Shown here in pieces: positions 1 to 14,300 of a stretch of DNA of 64,000 nt. Source of the DNA: Larus michahellis (Eukaryota; Chordata; Aves; Charadriiformes; Laridae); contig NC_133896.1 in NCBI RefSeq assembly GCF_964199755.1, positions 103,198,301 to 103,262,300 on the forward strand. The letters run 5' to 3'. The notes under the pieces are model-generated. The model did not search any database and had not been told where the DNA came from. It saw only the letters and a list, made by a program, of their open reading frames with translations. Position 1 is the first letter of the stretch; every line of letters starts with the position of its first letter. Position numbers and translations under genes: made by a program.

Positions 1-3000
1 AATGTGTCAAAATTTCCTGTGCTCTCCTAGGCTGAGTGCTCACAGCTTTGAAATAAGGAATTATTTTAATTTGGGATTCATGTCTTGGGCTCAGGCGCCT
101 GTGTTGTCTCTTTATACATGGGGAAATTGCTGTTCTCTTCTAAGTTGTGGCAGTGCCCACCTCTCATCTGGGAGGTGAGGGGTATCAATTCAGCATGAGC
201 TTCCTCCCCTGCCTGAGGCAGCCCAAATTTACATGTCGTGTGCTAGATAATTGGCTTATACAGCGAACGAATTGGCACGGAGACACTCTCCACCTCACCT
301 GTGATGTGGAGTCATGATTTGGCCAGGAAAGGAAGACAGACTCATCAAGCCACAGAGAAAGAAAGCAAGAGGGAGCACGACTGCTTTGCCTAATGATGAG
401 GCAATTTCCTGGGATGGAGCAGTAATGGGTTCTGGTACTTCCCAGAAGTACTTAAACGTTTTTGCAATCTGCTCATCACTCATCAGATAAACCTTCCATG
501 GGATTTCCAAAGCCTGCCCATGCATTCACTTTTCTTTGTTCCTGTGAAGAGCTTGTGTCTGTTCTCAACAGTGTGTTGCCTCCGGGTTATGACCTGTTGG
601 TTGACAAAAATAGGTGCCAGGTGAGGTTCCTGCCAGGGCATGACCGCCGGGTTGAAGAATACCACCGCACTTGTGCAAGGAAGTGCCTCATTTATTTCCA
701 TGACACTGTGCTCCTTTGTGTGCTCTGTGGAGCAGGTCTTGGCAAGCGGTGTTCATGCAAGTCTCTCTGTTTTAAATGGAAAAGCTCCAAAGCTGATAAA
801 TTTCCTGTGTCAAATGGGTCAGAGAAAGGACATCCCTATTCTAGGCCAGGATGGTGTCGTTAGGTAAACAGGGATTGTTCCTCGGCCTGGGAACTGGCCC
901 CATCTAGATGTGAGCACTCGGAAGCTGGGCTAAAGGAGATGGTTGCAGAGGTCAGGATCGCAGTGGGGGATCAGCCGCACTACAAGGGCACGTGGCCCAG
1001 GGAGGAGAGCTTGCTACTGTGCTCGGAGGACCATCCTGCACTTTGTGAAGCTCTACAAGGGGCAGCAGTCCTCGTTCCATCACCCGTCAGCCTCTGCCCT
1101 GGAAGCAAAGGCAGTAAAAAAACCTGAACAATTTGAGGAGTGCCAAGTTGGCACAAGTCAGTTCCTAGGAGACTCATATCTGACGCACCATCCAAAAGTC
1201 TGGAAATACCGTATGAAGAGTGGAAGCTTCTCCCTGAGCTCCTTTGCTACCAGCGCTGCAGTTCTGTTACTGCTGGAGTACGATGCTTGCTCCTTAGCAG
1301 CGCTTGAAATTTGTTTATTCCATGCTGGAGTGAAAGGAGAACTCTTTGAAATGTTATCCTTTTTTACAGTTTGTATTTTTCTTGTTATGTCAGTTGTGTT
1401 AATGTCTGCTTTTGGATGCTAATGGGATGATTTAATTTGTGAATGTTTGTTTTGTGGTATCAGATACTGACCTGACACAGGATGCATCCCACTTTAAAGT
1501 GGTAGCTCAGCTTAACTCGGAGCAGAGGTTTTTAACTCCAGACTTTCTCAGGTGAACACAGCAGGAACTTGAATGTGAGTGTCCCATTGTCAAGAGCTCT
1601 CCAGAGGATGAAAACAGCTTCTACTCATTGCCAAAAATGCCAGTTTGACTGAAAGGTAAAAATTCCTTCTCTTTTTTTTTTAAGCTATTCTGGCTACTCT
1701 GTGTCTTACCCCATTGAGGCTAGCTGACAACACGGATTAATTTTGAAATGCGTAGAGCTGTGTTTTACAAAGTTATGAACCTACAGTAAGGGAAAATCCA
1801 GCTCTTGCAGCAAAGAGAACAGCCCATTGGCAGATTTAATTGGAAAAGAGAAGCTTTTAAAAAATTTTAAAAAAATTTAGCTGGGGAGAAGAGAGTGATT
1901 TAAAGGGCAGGAGGAAGAGCGGAACAGGCCATTTTCCTGTAGTACTCAGATACTACCTTTGTCACGGAAAAGGGAGCTGCTGCATTTAAATGCAGGGCTG
2001 CTTTACTGTATGAAGATAAAAGAAGGTGGTCTGCAGATCCAGAAGTTTTATGGGAAGAGTTTTGTGTGTCTGAGAAAACTTGTATTGCCCTGTTGAGTAG
2101 TTCTGAGGGACATAAATGCAATGGCTTGTCTGGGTACTAAAAATGCACATCTTGTGATGCTGGCAGTTGCATGAAGTCTTGCTGAAGGTAGTGGGTGTAG
2201 CAACCACCCTTCATTTGAGCCAACTGCAAAGTGCAATTAAGCTTTATGGAACAGATAGCTGAAACAATAGGAGTCACCACCCCAAAAATGAGGGTATGTA
2301 CAAAGCTGTTTAAGAACTTGTTGTGTAGGTGGAGGGTTTGATAACAGGCTGAGTTAACATGCAGGTGGCCAAATATTGTTCATGTGGAAGGAAGAGAAAC
2401 TAGAAGGACATCAGAGCAGCACACAGAGAATGCATCAAGAAAGTCTCAGCAAAATAAATAGTTGCTGCCTGACTGAATAAAAGCTGAGTTTTCAGAAGTC
2501 AGGCATGGAGCTCCATGCAAGCGAAGTGTTACCTGCTCTGAAGCTCTCACTGATATGTGAGAATTTGTGTTTAAGGAGTTGCTCTGAAATCAGAAGGCTT
2601 TGTATCAGAAAAATACAGTACCTGGTTCCAACATCTGTCCACCTGCCAGAGAGAAATGATGCAGAAGTATTGACCAGCTCAGAAAGTGGTAACTCTCTGA
2701 TGGATCTCCACATTATTGCAGTGGCGAAGAAGCAGGTATTGCTGCTTCTAGCTGTAATGAGGCAAGTGAATCTTTTACAGGGAACACGACTTCATATTTC
2801 AGTGTGGAAAATATAAACGAACATCAATTAGAAGGGAAAAGCCAGGTCAGAATAAAATGCAAACGAGGCCCCGACCTGGCCTAAGTAGATTCTATTGGAA
2901 CTTTCCACGTAGGAATATTTATTTGCTACAGAGCTGAACTTGGCAAAGTGAGACTTGCACTTGGGTTTGGAGGTTTGATTTTTTTTCTTTCTTGTATGGT

Positions 3001-3759
3001 CAGCTTGATCACAGCTAATCTTTACTCATCTTTCTGATTACTGCAGTGTCCCTCACGCTCTCTCTTTCGAATGAGCTTTACTTCATTATTCACCTATTTC
3101 ATCGCTTAGAAGAAACCAGATTTTTTGCACAATGTTTGCTTTGTTGACTAGATTTAGCATGTGAATGGGTTGTCTGGCTGTCACAGAAAGGTTGTCCCTT
3201 ATGTCTTTATATGAAAAAGACTTTTGTTGGTCTATTTATAAGCATGACCTTAAGAGATTTCTAACATTATGAGTTTGGGCTGCTACTGAGACAAAGTTCA
3301 AGACCATCTAAACAGTGCCCTACACAGATAGTTCCTCTGGTTTTAAAGTGTCTGCAGGCTCCACGTAATTTCCCGTCCAAGTGAGTCTGACTTCTATTAA
3401 AGCACTGTCAGAATCTGACTTTCATTAGTGCCATGAATGATCACTAAGCGTAGATTTAGATTCTTCTTACGCTTACATTGCAGAAAACGCAAAGCGAATG
3501 GGCTTAAGGTAAAACTGAAGCAAAGCTGTATGTAATTCTGAAGCATTCTTCTGAACCCCAGCTAGCTCTCTGGTGATGTTCTGGCCAGAGTACTGGCTTT
3601 TCTGAGCTTTCCAGAATGTATCACCCAGAGTTCAACCTCTAGACTTTTGTAGGCCAAAATCGTTTCATATGCAATAAAGAAGTTTTTAGTTAACTTTCAA
3701 AGTGAGAATAGAGTTATTTATGCCTCACGAAATAGCGAGCAGTGTGAGATACCACACAC

Positions 3760-4010
3760 TGTACGTGGAATAAGCCACCAGGGTCATCCAGTCCAGTGCC
3801 TCAGGAACACAGGGGTAATCGCTGGTTAGACCCAAAAGGTCTACAAATCACCCATTCTGCATATACCACAAGCCACAAAACACTCCCCAATGCTCTATAA
3901 AAGCTTGAAGATATATAGGACAACCCATTCGAAGCCACAGACTGTTGTTTGCCACCATCGGGCTGTTGGAATTGTGGTGATCTAGCATCTCTTACACCGT
4001 ACCACAAGAG
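3760..4010. repeat. Possible ancient degraded interspersed repeat
   Basis: The phrase GGTCATCCAGTCCAGTGCCT (about 3781-3800) resembles the reverse-complement 3' end of old CR1 elements (GGTCATCTAGTCCA...). The downstream sequence is too diverged for me to align by eye. This is a weak call based on one short phrase and could be coincidence. Confidence 0.2.
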
Positions 4011-6322
4011 GATAGCAATGAGATCGAAGGCATTTTGAACATCCTAAGCACCAAACACCCTGAAGACCTCTAAAGGGAAACGCACTAAGTAATATATCCT
4101 ACCGTATTCTTTAGCCAGGCTTTTACACTCTGCTGGTTTTACATATGCTCAATATAGCATGCACATCTTGTACTTGAGCATGCATGCGTGTAAACACATT
4201 CCCTGGTCATCTTCCAGAAATGACTTTTCTGTCTGTATGGCCCAATTGTGTTGTGTCTTCCAGCCTCTGCAAAGCCAGAGAAGAGAGGTGGCACCTCTGT
4301 CCTTCCCAAACACTTCCAAAGCTTGTCAGCAACCCACCTGGGGTCTCGGCAGCCTTGGCCATGATCCAGCCCAGAGGCGATGGGTTTACTGGTCTCTTTG
4401 GTCACTGAAGACAAAACACATAATCTGAAGCAAGGTTTGGGTCCCAACCATGTGAGCAGTCACATCTTCCAGGACTTTCGCTGCTCAGATGCAAAGCTTT
4501 TTTTCCCTCCTATGTCTTGCTGGTGGCTTTCGTTTCCATGAATAATTAGGTGCGAATTGCCATGAAGATTTCCCTCCTCATAAAAAAACACCTTCTGTAA
4601 TCTCAGAACCAGCTCCATATGTTTAATATCACCATATCTGGATGCTTCTGGCAGAGTCGCTCTGCCCTGCTCTCTGTACATGTGCAGAAGAGATACAGAG
4701 TATTCTCACTTGCTTTTCTGGCCTTCTCAGACCCAAATGTCAAATACAATAACCGAAAAAATGTGCTATGCAGGACAGTTGCATCCATCTTAATGTAATA
4801 CATGGAAATAGCAGCCCTGCTAGGGACCAGAAAGCTAATTCTCTAAAGCTAGTTCCAAATAAAATGGGTCAGGAAAAAAATAATAATGTGAGGGCAGTGC
4901 CATTCTGATAGCAGGTAGGTCAGAGCTTTGCTTTACATGGAGGATAGACTTGGTCTATTGGCATACGAAGAGATCAGCAGTGTGACATTTGTTTCTCACA
5001 GGAAAATCCTTTCCCTAGGGTGCAGACAGGAAATCCAAAATGAGAGGAGGTAAATTCCAAAGGACCGCTGAGGAAAGGGGAGGAGAAAGAACAGTGTTCA
5101 CTTGTTGTGTCGGCTAAGGAAAGGCTCGGGAAATAAAACTGCATGAGAAATAAGTGCTTATTTTGACATTATATGGAGTGCTCTGATTGCAGGATGAACC
5201 ACTTCCGTGCTGCAAAGCTGTAGCGCAGATTGCTGTGCCGCCTGGTGAAGTCTTTATTTACTGTGTTCTTGATTTCCTTAAAAAGCACTGAATTCCTTTG
5301 GGGAAAAAAAAATGCAAAATTCAACTTATCCAACTAATGCATGAGATAGATAGACAGACCTTTAAGTTTGTTTGCAGCACGTGTTTTTCTGATTACTGAC
5401 GGGAGTGAACCAGCAGCTTTTATGAAGTCCTTGACTCTTTCATGCTAGAAATTTTGGTGCGAACTCAATGATCTGGTAGCAGGCTGAGACTTACAGCAGC
5501 ACAAGTGTATTTAACTCAGGGACCTTTTGCTGACCATAGGTTGCCTAGGCTAACACAGAGCCCTCTCCAGCTGCTTCTCTCCGAGTATGGGATGCCACGA
5601 GGGGTGGGAGAGAGAGGAGCTGCTCCACTGAGCCTTGCAATCGCTCCTTGAACCCACTGGTGGGAGCTTCATTTTGGACTGATGCTGTCACATCAGCCTC
5701 CCTCAGAGCTCAGCCAGCAAATGCTGGGCAGCCACGGGTGGGTAACGAGAGCTAATTACTTAAGCACAAGGAACCAAGAGTAAGGATGATTCACCTTATA
5801 AGGAAGGGCCACGCAAGACTCTTCTGTGAGGCCCTATTGAGATGCTCCGTGACAGGGAGACTGTGAAACAGGGGCTCTGAAAAGGACATTCCTCCCATTG
5901 GATTCGCTGACTTGAGGTTTTTGTCAGCTGGATCTGTGGGCTTCCTGCCAGCCCAGAAAAACTAACAAAGGCCGTTTCTTCAGTTGCATACGATCAGGGA
6001 AGAGGGAGAGGAGGAGGAAAAAAAAAAAAGAGGGACTGTAATACGTTTAAGAGAGAAACATTTTTCCCAGAGAAGTAAAAATGCTTTATGTATATAGATA
6101 CCCAGCTGCTGGTTACTGTGAGCCCCAGCATAATTCTTAAATCTCTGAAAAGTGGCACAGATCACATAGCTTTAATGTAGTACAGATGCCATTTAGCACT
6201 ATGTGGAAAGTTAGGACACTCTTGAAACTGAACCTACGATCCTACTGTGGTCAAAAGTTAGAAAAGATGCAACAGTAAGACTGAGAGGGAATTGTTTGAA
6301 CTGGATTTGTCAATCAAAGGCA

Positions 6323-6354
6323 AATTTATAATTTGACATATCAAATTATAAATT
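6323..6354. repeat. Perfect 14-bp inverted repeat with 4-nt loop
   Basis: The left arm AATTTATAATTTGA (6323-6336) and the right arm TCAAATTATAAATT (6341-6354) are exact reverse complements separated by CATA. It is AT-rich and lies in the non-coding region. No terminator or RNA function can be assigned, and avian genes do not use bacterial-type hairpin terminators. Confidence 0.9.
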
Positions 6355-6740
6355 AAAGGCTAATTTCCACTTACCCAACATTGTTTCGCTCAGTTTCCTA
6401 GGTTCTTCAGAGTGCTCATGCTCTTAAGACAACGTTTATCAGGGTTGGTTGATTTCTGTGCCTTCAAATAAAGAAATAAATAGGGTACTTAGATATCCCT
6501 ATTTTTCAAAACTCCCTTTTTGGGTTTTCAGTCATTCAAAAGCTGTCCAACGGAGCTCTTTGATTTTGTGGTGCTTGTAGCCCCTGGCCATGGCACATTG
6601 GACAAAAGTTGAACTGTTAGATAGCCTTTCTTGAACAAATTCCAGTACAGCTACATTTTCACATTTTCTTCCTGAACTGCGAGGAGATACAAGTGTCTGG
6701 CACCATTTTAAGCATTGCCAAATTCTATCCAACTTCTCTT

Positions 6741-6759
6741 AAAAAAAAAAAAAAAAAAA
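6741..6759. repeat. A19 mononucleotide run
   Basis: An uninterrupted run of A is followed by a short GA repeat. It has no obvious processed pseudogene upstream of it, so it is most simply a homopolymer. Confidence 0.9.
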
Positions 6760-8277
6760 GAGAGAGAAGTTAAAACAACATTTTTAATAGTGAAGTGTAA
6801 CTAACTATTGCTGTCCTTTCTCTATATAAGCTGTTATCAAGTCTTTGAAGTTCTGCCAGCTTGTTTCCATTACAAGGAAAACATGATACCAGCTGGAATT
6901 TTTGGAGTACAGAGGGAGTGATGGCAGTGGTCCTGTTGACTTAAAAGCTGTGCATAATGTCCTGTATTTTTATGAACACAGCATAAAGAAACTAGAAATG
7001 GTTTTCTTTTTAGACGTGTCTGCCTTTTCAGCAGTGCTGCACCCCTAAGAAGCTTCATCTCCTTAAACTTCTTTCTAATGTGGTATTCACTGCACCTTTT
7101 CTCATTCTCCCATTTGTTTTCAAGGTTTTTATTTTTCTTCTCTCCTGCCCATCAAATACTTCAAGCTATCAAATGTTCCAGCCCTGTGTTTATCTGCCCC
7201 GTGAGAAGCCTCCCGGCTCACATAGTGTAGCTTCTACTTTGCGTTTTGAGTGTTAGCTTCTGGGGTTTTTCTGCTATCACTACCCCTGAGAGTCTTTTGA
7301 GTCTTCCAGTTTGCTTTAGTGCAAGCCTGGGACTGATGAAAATGGTTATTAACACTTTCGGTCTAACAGCTGGCTGCAGCCAGTGACATAAAAACCAGCT
7401 GCCACGTTCGCTCTGTTGATCACGCGCATCGGTGGGCAGGTAAAGCTTTATAACCGAGATAATCTGCGGTAGGGATCCTTCCTAGCATACACAGCACGCA
7501 CAAACAAGCTATAGCCCTGCTTTATCTCCAAAACAGGGTTCGATTTCAGCACGTGTACTGTATTAAGCTTTCTTTGCATCAACATAAAAAAAATCTTGAC
7601 TTCTGCAATATGTCGGGATTTGAGCCATATGGCGTGTGAGAAACAGGTGGAAAAAAGGCTGAGGAAAAAGTGTGAAAGGAGGAAAAAAACCCATCTTTTT
7701 AATAGTCAAGAGAAAGGGCTACACTTGTGGCCATCCCCCTCCCAACAATTATTATCGGAATAGTCAAGTCCTTCCTAATAAAGAACTGATTAAAGAATGG
7801 AGGCTGAATGCAAGAAGTTATCCACTGGCATGCTGCACGCCTGAGAGAGGTGCTGCTAACAGTTCCTCGGTTTATGTTATACATGGCCGTGAACTGCTAC
7901 AGGACTGTTGTTTCTGACTTATACGTTGAATGTTCGCAGTCTGCTCTGCTTGCTATGATTTTTTCACCTCCGTCAGGGGTTTTTCTTTCAATGGCCCAAT
8001 TGCGTGATTCTCAAACCCGCTAAGACTCTTTTCAAAGTGGTTGCTGGAGCGCTTCCCAAGTAAATATTTGTCAAAGTGCTTATTAGCAAGACGATTTCCT
8101 TGTATATTTTCTGTTTCCATGAACATTCTTATTAGAAATGTTAACAGAAATGAGAGGCAATTTGCAAAATGTATTGATATTTCGAGCACAGTTGAATAAG
8201 ATGGTTTAATCGGGGTATTTACAATTGCAAGCCTTCTTTTTATTTTGCATTTCGCTTGATGTCTGTTTTCATTTTAT

Positions 8278-8304
8278 AACAACAACAACAACAACAACAA
8301 CAAC
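8278..8304. repeat. (AAC)n microsatellite
   Basis: About nine perfect AAC units. The flanks are AT-rich. It is probably a length-polymorphic site. Confidence 0.95.
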
Positions 8305-8305
8305 A

Positions 8306-11300
8306 AAAAGTATGCAGTTGCATGTTCCTATGGCAAGTAAAAGCCAAAGCAGTCATCCAGCTGTTAAAATTGGTGTTAGTTCTGAATTTTCTATGGATTT
8401 CCCACTGCATGGCAGGAAATCAGCTTTCATTGCTGCTTCCCCCTCCTCCCCATCTAGCCTCCTATTAGATTAATACCAGAAGCATGAAGTAACGTTTAAC
8501 AGAAAGTTGTTGCTTTTAGCTCTGGGAAAACTTGGCAGCCTCTCCAGAAATGAAGGGGGGAGGGGGAACCTGAAACCTCCCTGAACTAAAAGAGGAGATC
8601 TGAGGTATAAAGAAACATTTTTCTCCTGTTTAAACTTCCGAGGTTTAAAAAAGCACGCTAATGACAAACTGTTCCGAAGTCTAATGAGGATCCGCTCTCA
8701 GACTTTTCCCCTCTTTATGCATTAATCGCCTGGCTCTTATGGGCTACTTTTGCGTCCCCATTTCACGTTGCTACCTAATTTATGTCCTCTCAGCAAAGTG
8801 TACGTCTCTTCTTGGTTAGAATGGGTTTCTGGTTTACAGGACGGTCTGGGGAGCTTACAACCAAACCGAAGGTTGTTGCTCACAAACACTGGGATGCCTC
8901 CCCGACTGTTTTAAGGTTTCAGTAGTACAAAGAGGAAGGGGAAAAAAAAAAATGCAACGTGCAAACAAGGCATTATGAAAAAGAAGCAAGACCACCCCCA
9001 GCTTCCTATCTCAGATTTCACAGTGGTCTTTAAACTACAGTACAAAATTATAATTTATTAAAACAATGTGTTAAAGATTGTCATATGTTAATTTCCTGTG
9101 ATAGTCTGGGATCCGCAAGCGTATTTTATTGCTTCCTGTGGGCCTAGTCCTACATCAGTCAGTGGGAATTTCATTGGGAGCGCGTGGTGTCGTGGCCACG
9201 GCGCTGCAAACCCAGACTGAAGAGCGTGTCTGGGGCTTCGTTGCAAGCCGGCTGCTGGGAGCCACGCTGCAGGATGGAGACGGATGCTCTCAGGTGACAC
9301 ACGTAGACCAGGATACGCCCATAAATCAGCAGGCTTTACACGGTCCAGCTCCTGTAAAATAGCATGTCCAAACTTCTCACGTTCCCCGAACAGCTGGGTT
9401 TGTTTTGTTTTTCGGTTTACCGTCGTCCCATTAGCTGAGGCGCTGCCCTGTAAAGCCTCAGCTCCTGGTTAAAGCGCGGGGGCCCCGGCCACCGCAGGCT
9501 GGGCAGGTGGAGAGATGTGGAGCTTCGAGGCTCAGGTACCCAAGTGCTTTACTTTCTTTTGAGTAAGCTCACGGCACCAAGAGCAGGCAGAGGGAAACAG
9601 CAGTACCAGGAGGATGGTCCCCCGTTATTCCCCAGGGTGACCCAAAATGGGCCTGAATGAGAGGAAAAGGGAAGACTGGGATACGGATTAACCTGGCAGT
9701 GGCCATATGTGAGGGGTATGTGCCTTATTGTGCCTTGCACGCCAACAAGCTGTCTGGTATAGAAGCTGTCCTGGCCCTCAGGAGCCAGATTCCTCCAGCA
9801 TCCATCAGTTAAAAAACCTGCAGGGAAATGCTGGGCCATCTCCCCCCTTCCCCTGCACCTTCTGACAGCAGCTGGACGTACTCGATTCTGCGACCCTCTC
9901 CACCACCCCACTATATTTTTAGGATTTTGTTGAAGTGGGTGCAAGTGTGGTGGGGAGGTCAGATGGTGGGTTGTCACTTGACTGCTGTTTTGGTTTAGGT
10001 TGATTTTGCCTTGAGCACCAGTGCGTCATCAGGATGTTTATCTTTGGGTTTTGTATATTTTGTTCAAGTATGTAAGGCACTTTTAAGTATGGCTACATAT
10101 GGAGAAAATGGTTATAATTTATATTTTTCAGTTGCTCTTAATCCTGCCTCTGTTGGGAGAAAAATCCCAGAAAGCTGAGGCTAAAATATAACTCTGCATC
10201 TTATTCTGCCTCTATTAGGAAAGGAAAGTAGCAGCAATATTGTGTCATCCTTTGTGCTGCTAATGGGACTTAATTCCACATTTGCGGGCCATCTGCTGAG
10301 AACAAACCTCTACCGCCCTTCTCAATGCACATATAAAAACTTGTCAGCAAAGGCAGCTTCATGAATCAGTTGTGAGGATATATTTTATCTAAACTTTGCT
10401 AGGCAGAGCTTTTTCCTTTATGAAAGCCAGTACATCAATTCCAGCCCAAATGACTCTGAACAGAATGAAGTAAGTTTTGGCAACCATATTTCCTTTTGGT
10501 AGAAATGTATTTTTTTACCTCTTTCAACTCCGTACTAACTAATTGAGTTTCACCCGAAGGGGAAGTATATTTTTTGCAGGAGGAAGAAATCAAATGAGTA
10601 TTTATTTCAACACAGAGAGATCTGTCTTTATACAGATTAACTGTGAAACTAAAGTAGTATCTTGGGTTCTTGCGTTCCACACCTTGCTCCCACTGAGATT
10701 TCTTGTGTAACCTTGGACGAGTGGCTTAGATGGTTTTACATTTCTTCTCATTTCCTACTAAGGAAAGTACTGTCTCACTGACATGACCCACCACGTTGTG
10801 AAATATATAAGAGACTTCTGCACCCAGATTTGATAAATAGAGACCAAGGGAGAACAGAAAACTTCCCTGGCTTGGCACCCAAGGCAAATCATAAGGCCCC
10901 AAACTAAGGTGCATGTGGGAACTTACGAATCAGCTTATTGCTGGCTGGGGAAAAGATAAGTCTAGAAGGGGCAACTGTAGGATGAAGATACCCTTGTGTC
11001 CAACCACTGAGTACAAAATGAGTTGCTGCCCTAACCTGTGACTGTAATTAACTGTAAACCAGCGTAGCTATGGCATTTGCACCCTGTCTTCTGCCAACCC
11101 TTTGCCTGCTGACTTAACATCTATGAGGGGCATGGACCAAGGCGTCGCCTGTAGACTTAGTGCTTGCAGTTTTCAACACGTTTGCTCACAGATCATATAT
11201 CAAAAATGCACTTGTGTACAGAAGAACTTTAGTAACACTGTAGGGAGCTGAGCTGCACTGTCTGAGTTGGCTAATTAAGGCCTAAGCCACCCCCATCCAC

Positions 11301-14300
11301 AGAAGCATGCTGATTCTAGCAAAGGGAAGCAATTAATCAACTGCCAAGACAGATAGCCATACACAAGCTAATAAGGTAGTGCTCTTGTGATTTGAAGCAG
11401 AGTAATGTCTGGCCCGTGTTAGCAAAAATCCTTTTGATTACTAAAATGTTCTATTTAAAGAAGAAATAGCGTGATCTTCTGTTGCACTAAATGTCTAGTT
11501 ACTTTAATAAAAATGGTTACCTTTCCAACAAATCTTGTCTTGTTTATATCTTTAGGCTATTATGGCTACGACATTGCTACTACTTAAATTAGTCATTATG
11601 AGTTGTGCAACTTATCCATAGAGACATTTTTAAGTTAACTACTTATTATTAACAGAAAACTAACTGCCCGAATTAGTCGAGTCCTCGCTTTAACGGTAGT
11701 TCTGCAATGCAGCCATGCTCTGAGCTAGGCAGTCAGCATCAAAGGAAGAAAAGACCTCAAAAATCTAGGCAAAACCTCAGAGAAGTGCAACAAAACCCAC
11801 TTACCCGACGTGTCCCTTAAGCTCTGAATTCAGCTGCAAAAGCAGCCGGAGCCTGATGATTCAGAGGAATGCAAAACCTAACTGCTTTCTTGCCTTGCAA
11901 TTACAACCTAGTTAATTGTGTACAACTGTGCAAAGGAAGAGAGTGAGGAAATTCCTTTCTTGACCCTTCCAGCAATTGACTTGTGCCCTGGAGCATGAGA
12001 TTTGATTACTCATGTAACTTATTTTCCCCAGGCAGTTTCTTGTTGGTAGTTCTTGTGTGACAATTTAAGAAAGTTTCAGGGCAAGTCACAAGAACATTCC
12101 ACTGATTGAACCTCAGCTTATATGATTTTGCTATTGTTTGATATACCTCTCTACTGTGTGCTGCATTAACAGATTTTTACATTTTTTAACTTGAACGACC
12201 AGTGTAACTATTGGGCATGATTTTTTTCACCGGAATGGTACTGATGAATGCAGTCATGCTCCAGGTTGCCTTTTTATTTTGCAGAGATTCCCAACAAGCC
12301 CTAAAAATCAAGTTTCTTCCAGTACCTAGAATCCAGCCTGCTACACTGCCTCAAACGTCTCCGAGGAAGTTGCAACAGAAGAATCACCGCTTGCTTTGAA
12401 GTTTCACCAGAAGTTCTGGTTGTGACCATTGTTATTATTTTCAAGCTATAAATAATTGCGTAGTTTTATTCTGCAACGGCAAGCAACAGCTGGGTTTTTT
12501 CACTGAGGCAGTAGTTCAAAATGCTCTGGTTACACGCTGGAAAGCACTGAATCCTTAGGACTGCATTTGTTGTGACATGTTTTTTCACAAAGAGTGCAAT
12601 TTAATAATCCACTGGTGACATCGGTTCAAGAAATGGAGGCTCGGTCTCAAGCACTGCTGCTCAGATCTATGGTGTTCCTCTTCTCATCAGTCACTCTAAC
12701 GCAAGTACTTGTTGGACCTTTTTCAGAAGGGGAAGAGGTGCAGGGGAGGAAGAGGTTTCACCTGGATCATTTCCTTGATCTGGTTTTCACAAATAACTGC
12801 GTCAGGCCACCAAAGAAGGTCACAAACTACAGATGGGGAACCCAAATGAATAGTTAAGGCAGGAAAAGGAAGAAACCAGACCAGTTTTGCCACCAAAGAA
12901 AAGACTGGGTGTAGTTACACCCAGTCATAAATGGGTAGCTTTATCTCAACTGACTTTGTCAGGCTGGGTATTGTCTCTCCTCCTGCAGGCAGCATAAAGC
13001 CTGAACCAACTCCCGGCTGTGGGCTCTGGCTCATTTGACAGAAATGCAGTCATGTCCACACCTGAAGTGGATAAAATCTGTAAAGGTGAGGGACCAAGTA
13101 ATGCAGAGGTTGTGACTGTGGGTGCCTGCTCAGTGGTGACTTCAGTTCTGAAGTATCTGAAGTGATCTCGCCTTCCCTGTTACAGAAGCGCGGCACTGAA
13201 GTATTTTATTAACATTCTCAATGCTCCTGATTAAAGCATGCTTTTTGCAAACATGCCAGCATTTGATTTCTACTTATATGAATTACCATGGAAACAAAAC
13301 TTTTATTGGGCATGCTTGCATACTCAGGGGTGGAGAACTTTGAAAGCCTCTATGATATGCAATACAGTTGATGTAGCCGTGCAACTGCCATGAAAACACT
13401 TAAAGCTAGCTAACTGGACTGCTGAACCCATCTACGCCTTGTAGCTCTTGTGCAAGTTTCCATACCATTTTTCCTGACTTTCTTTAATAGTAGTATTGTT
13501 GCTTTTGTTCCAACAAGAGTTTTCAGCTCTTTGTTTTTTGGAGTTTCACTTTTTTTGCTAAGTTTTAAGTATTTCCTACTTATAAAATGTCCAAGAGAGT
13601 TTTTTTGTTTGTTTGTTTTTAAAATGCCAGACTCTTGCCTGCTAGACATTCCAACTTATCGAGTTATTTTAGGGCCTCAGCTATGGCTGGTTTTGAGTAC
13701 CTCTTGTTATTTGAGAAATAAGCTTTATTTCTTATTTTTCTCTCCTTTGCTGCCAAGAAACAGATGACCCTGACTCAGATAAAATTTTCCCAGCATACAT
13801 GTATGAGAGGAAACACATGCTCTGCCTGATCCAACTTTGCTGCCACCTCACCTACTGCGTAGGAACTAAAGGAACATTTCAGCCAGCGTATCAAAAGTCC
13901 TTTGGAGTAACAGTTTAACCGCAAGTGCAAAGTTACTCCTTTCTGTACTAATAGGCATCATTTTCCCTAGGGAGATTTTTGCAGACTATTACTTACAGTT
14001 TTCCCACTTGAAAGGAAGATCATGTGAGACGAAGGGAAGGCTGGCTGCTTTTGGCTCTGGCTGTGGCAGGGTTAAAAGTCATTCTCGCCTCTTCTAGCTG
14101 TGGGCATGTTCTTAACTCTGCATTCGTTAGGCATATATGCCTTTATTTTTTTAACTGTGTGTACTCCTTGATTGTTCAGTGAACACAACAGAGGAGCCAG
14201 GTTCAACACTGGGAGTACATGAAGCACTCGGATATTTGTGGGGGCATCACAGAAGAACAACTCATCTAGATTTTGGCCTATTAGGGTAATTAGTCTCAAA

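Larger units (their letters stand above)
1..8277. other. Upstream non-coding region, left part
   Basis: I see no supported gene here. Open frames are short, overlap on both strands, lack recognisable domains and are not linked by convincing splice sites into a known protein. AATAAA-type hexamers occur (for example near 2454 and 3675) but have no coding exon beside them. The sequence is mostly AT-rich and unique-looking. It contains a perfect hairpin at 6323-6354, an A19 run at 6741-6759 and a possible very old repeat around 3760-4010. In human the gene upstream of PHLDB2 is PLCXD2, but I could not recognise any of its exons. Confidence 0.6.

Noticed and set aside
462..863. 133-codon + strand frame near the left edge, considered as an exon of the upstream neighbour PLCXD2
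   Set aside because: The translation shows no PI-PLC X-domain motif, and nearby frames are equally open.
9549..9977. 142-codon minus-strand frame
   Set aside because: No domain or homologue is recognised, and it has no splice context. GC composition is enough to explain it.
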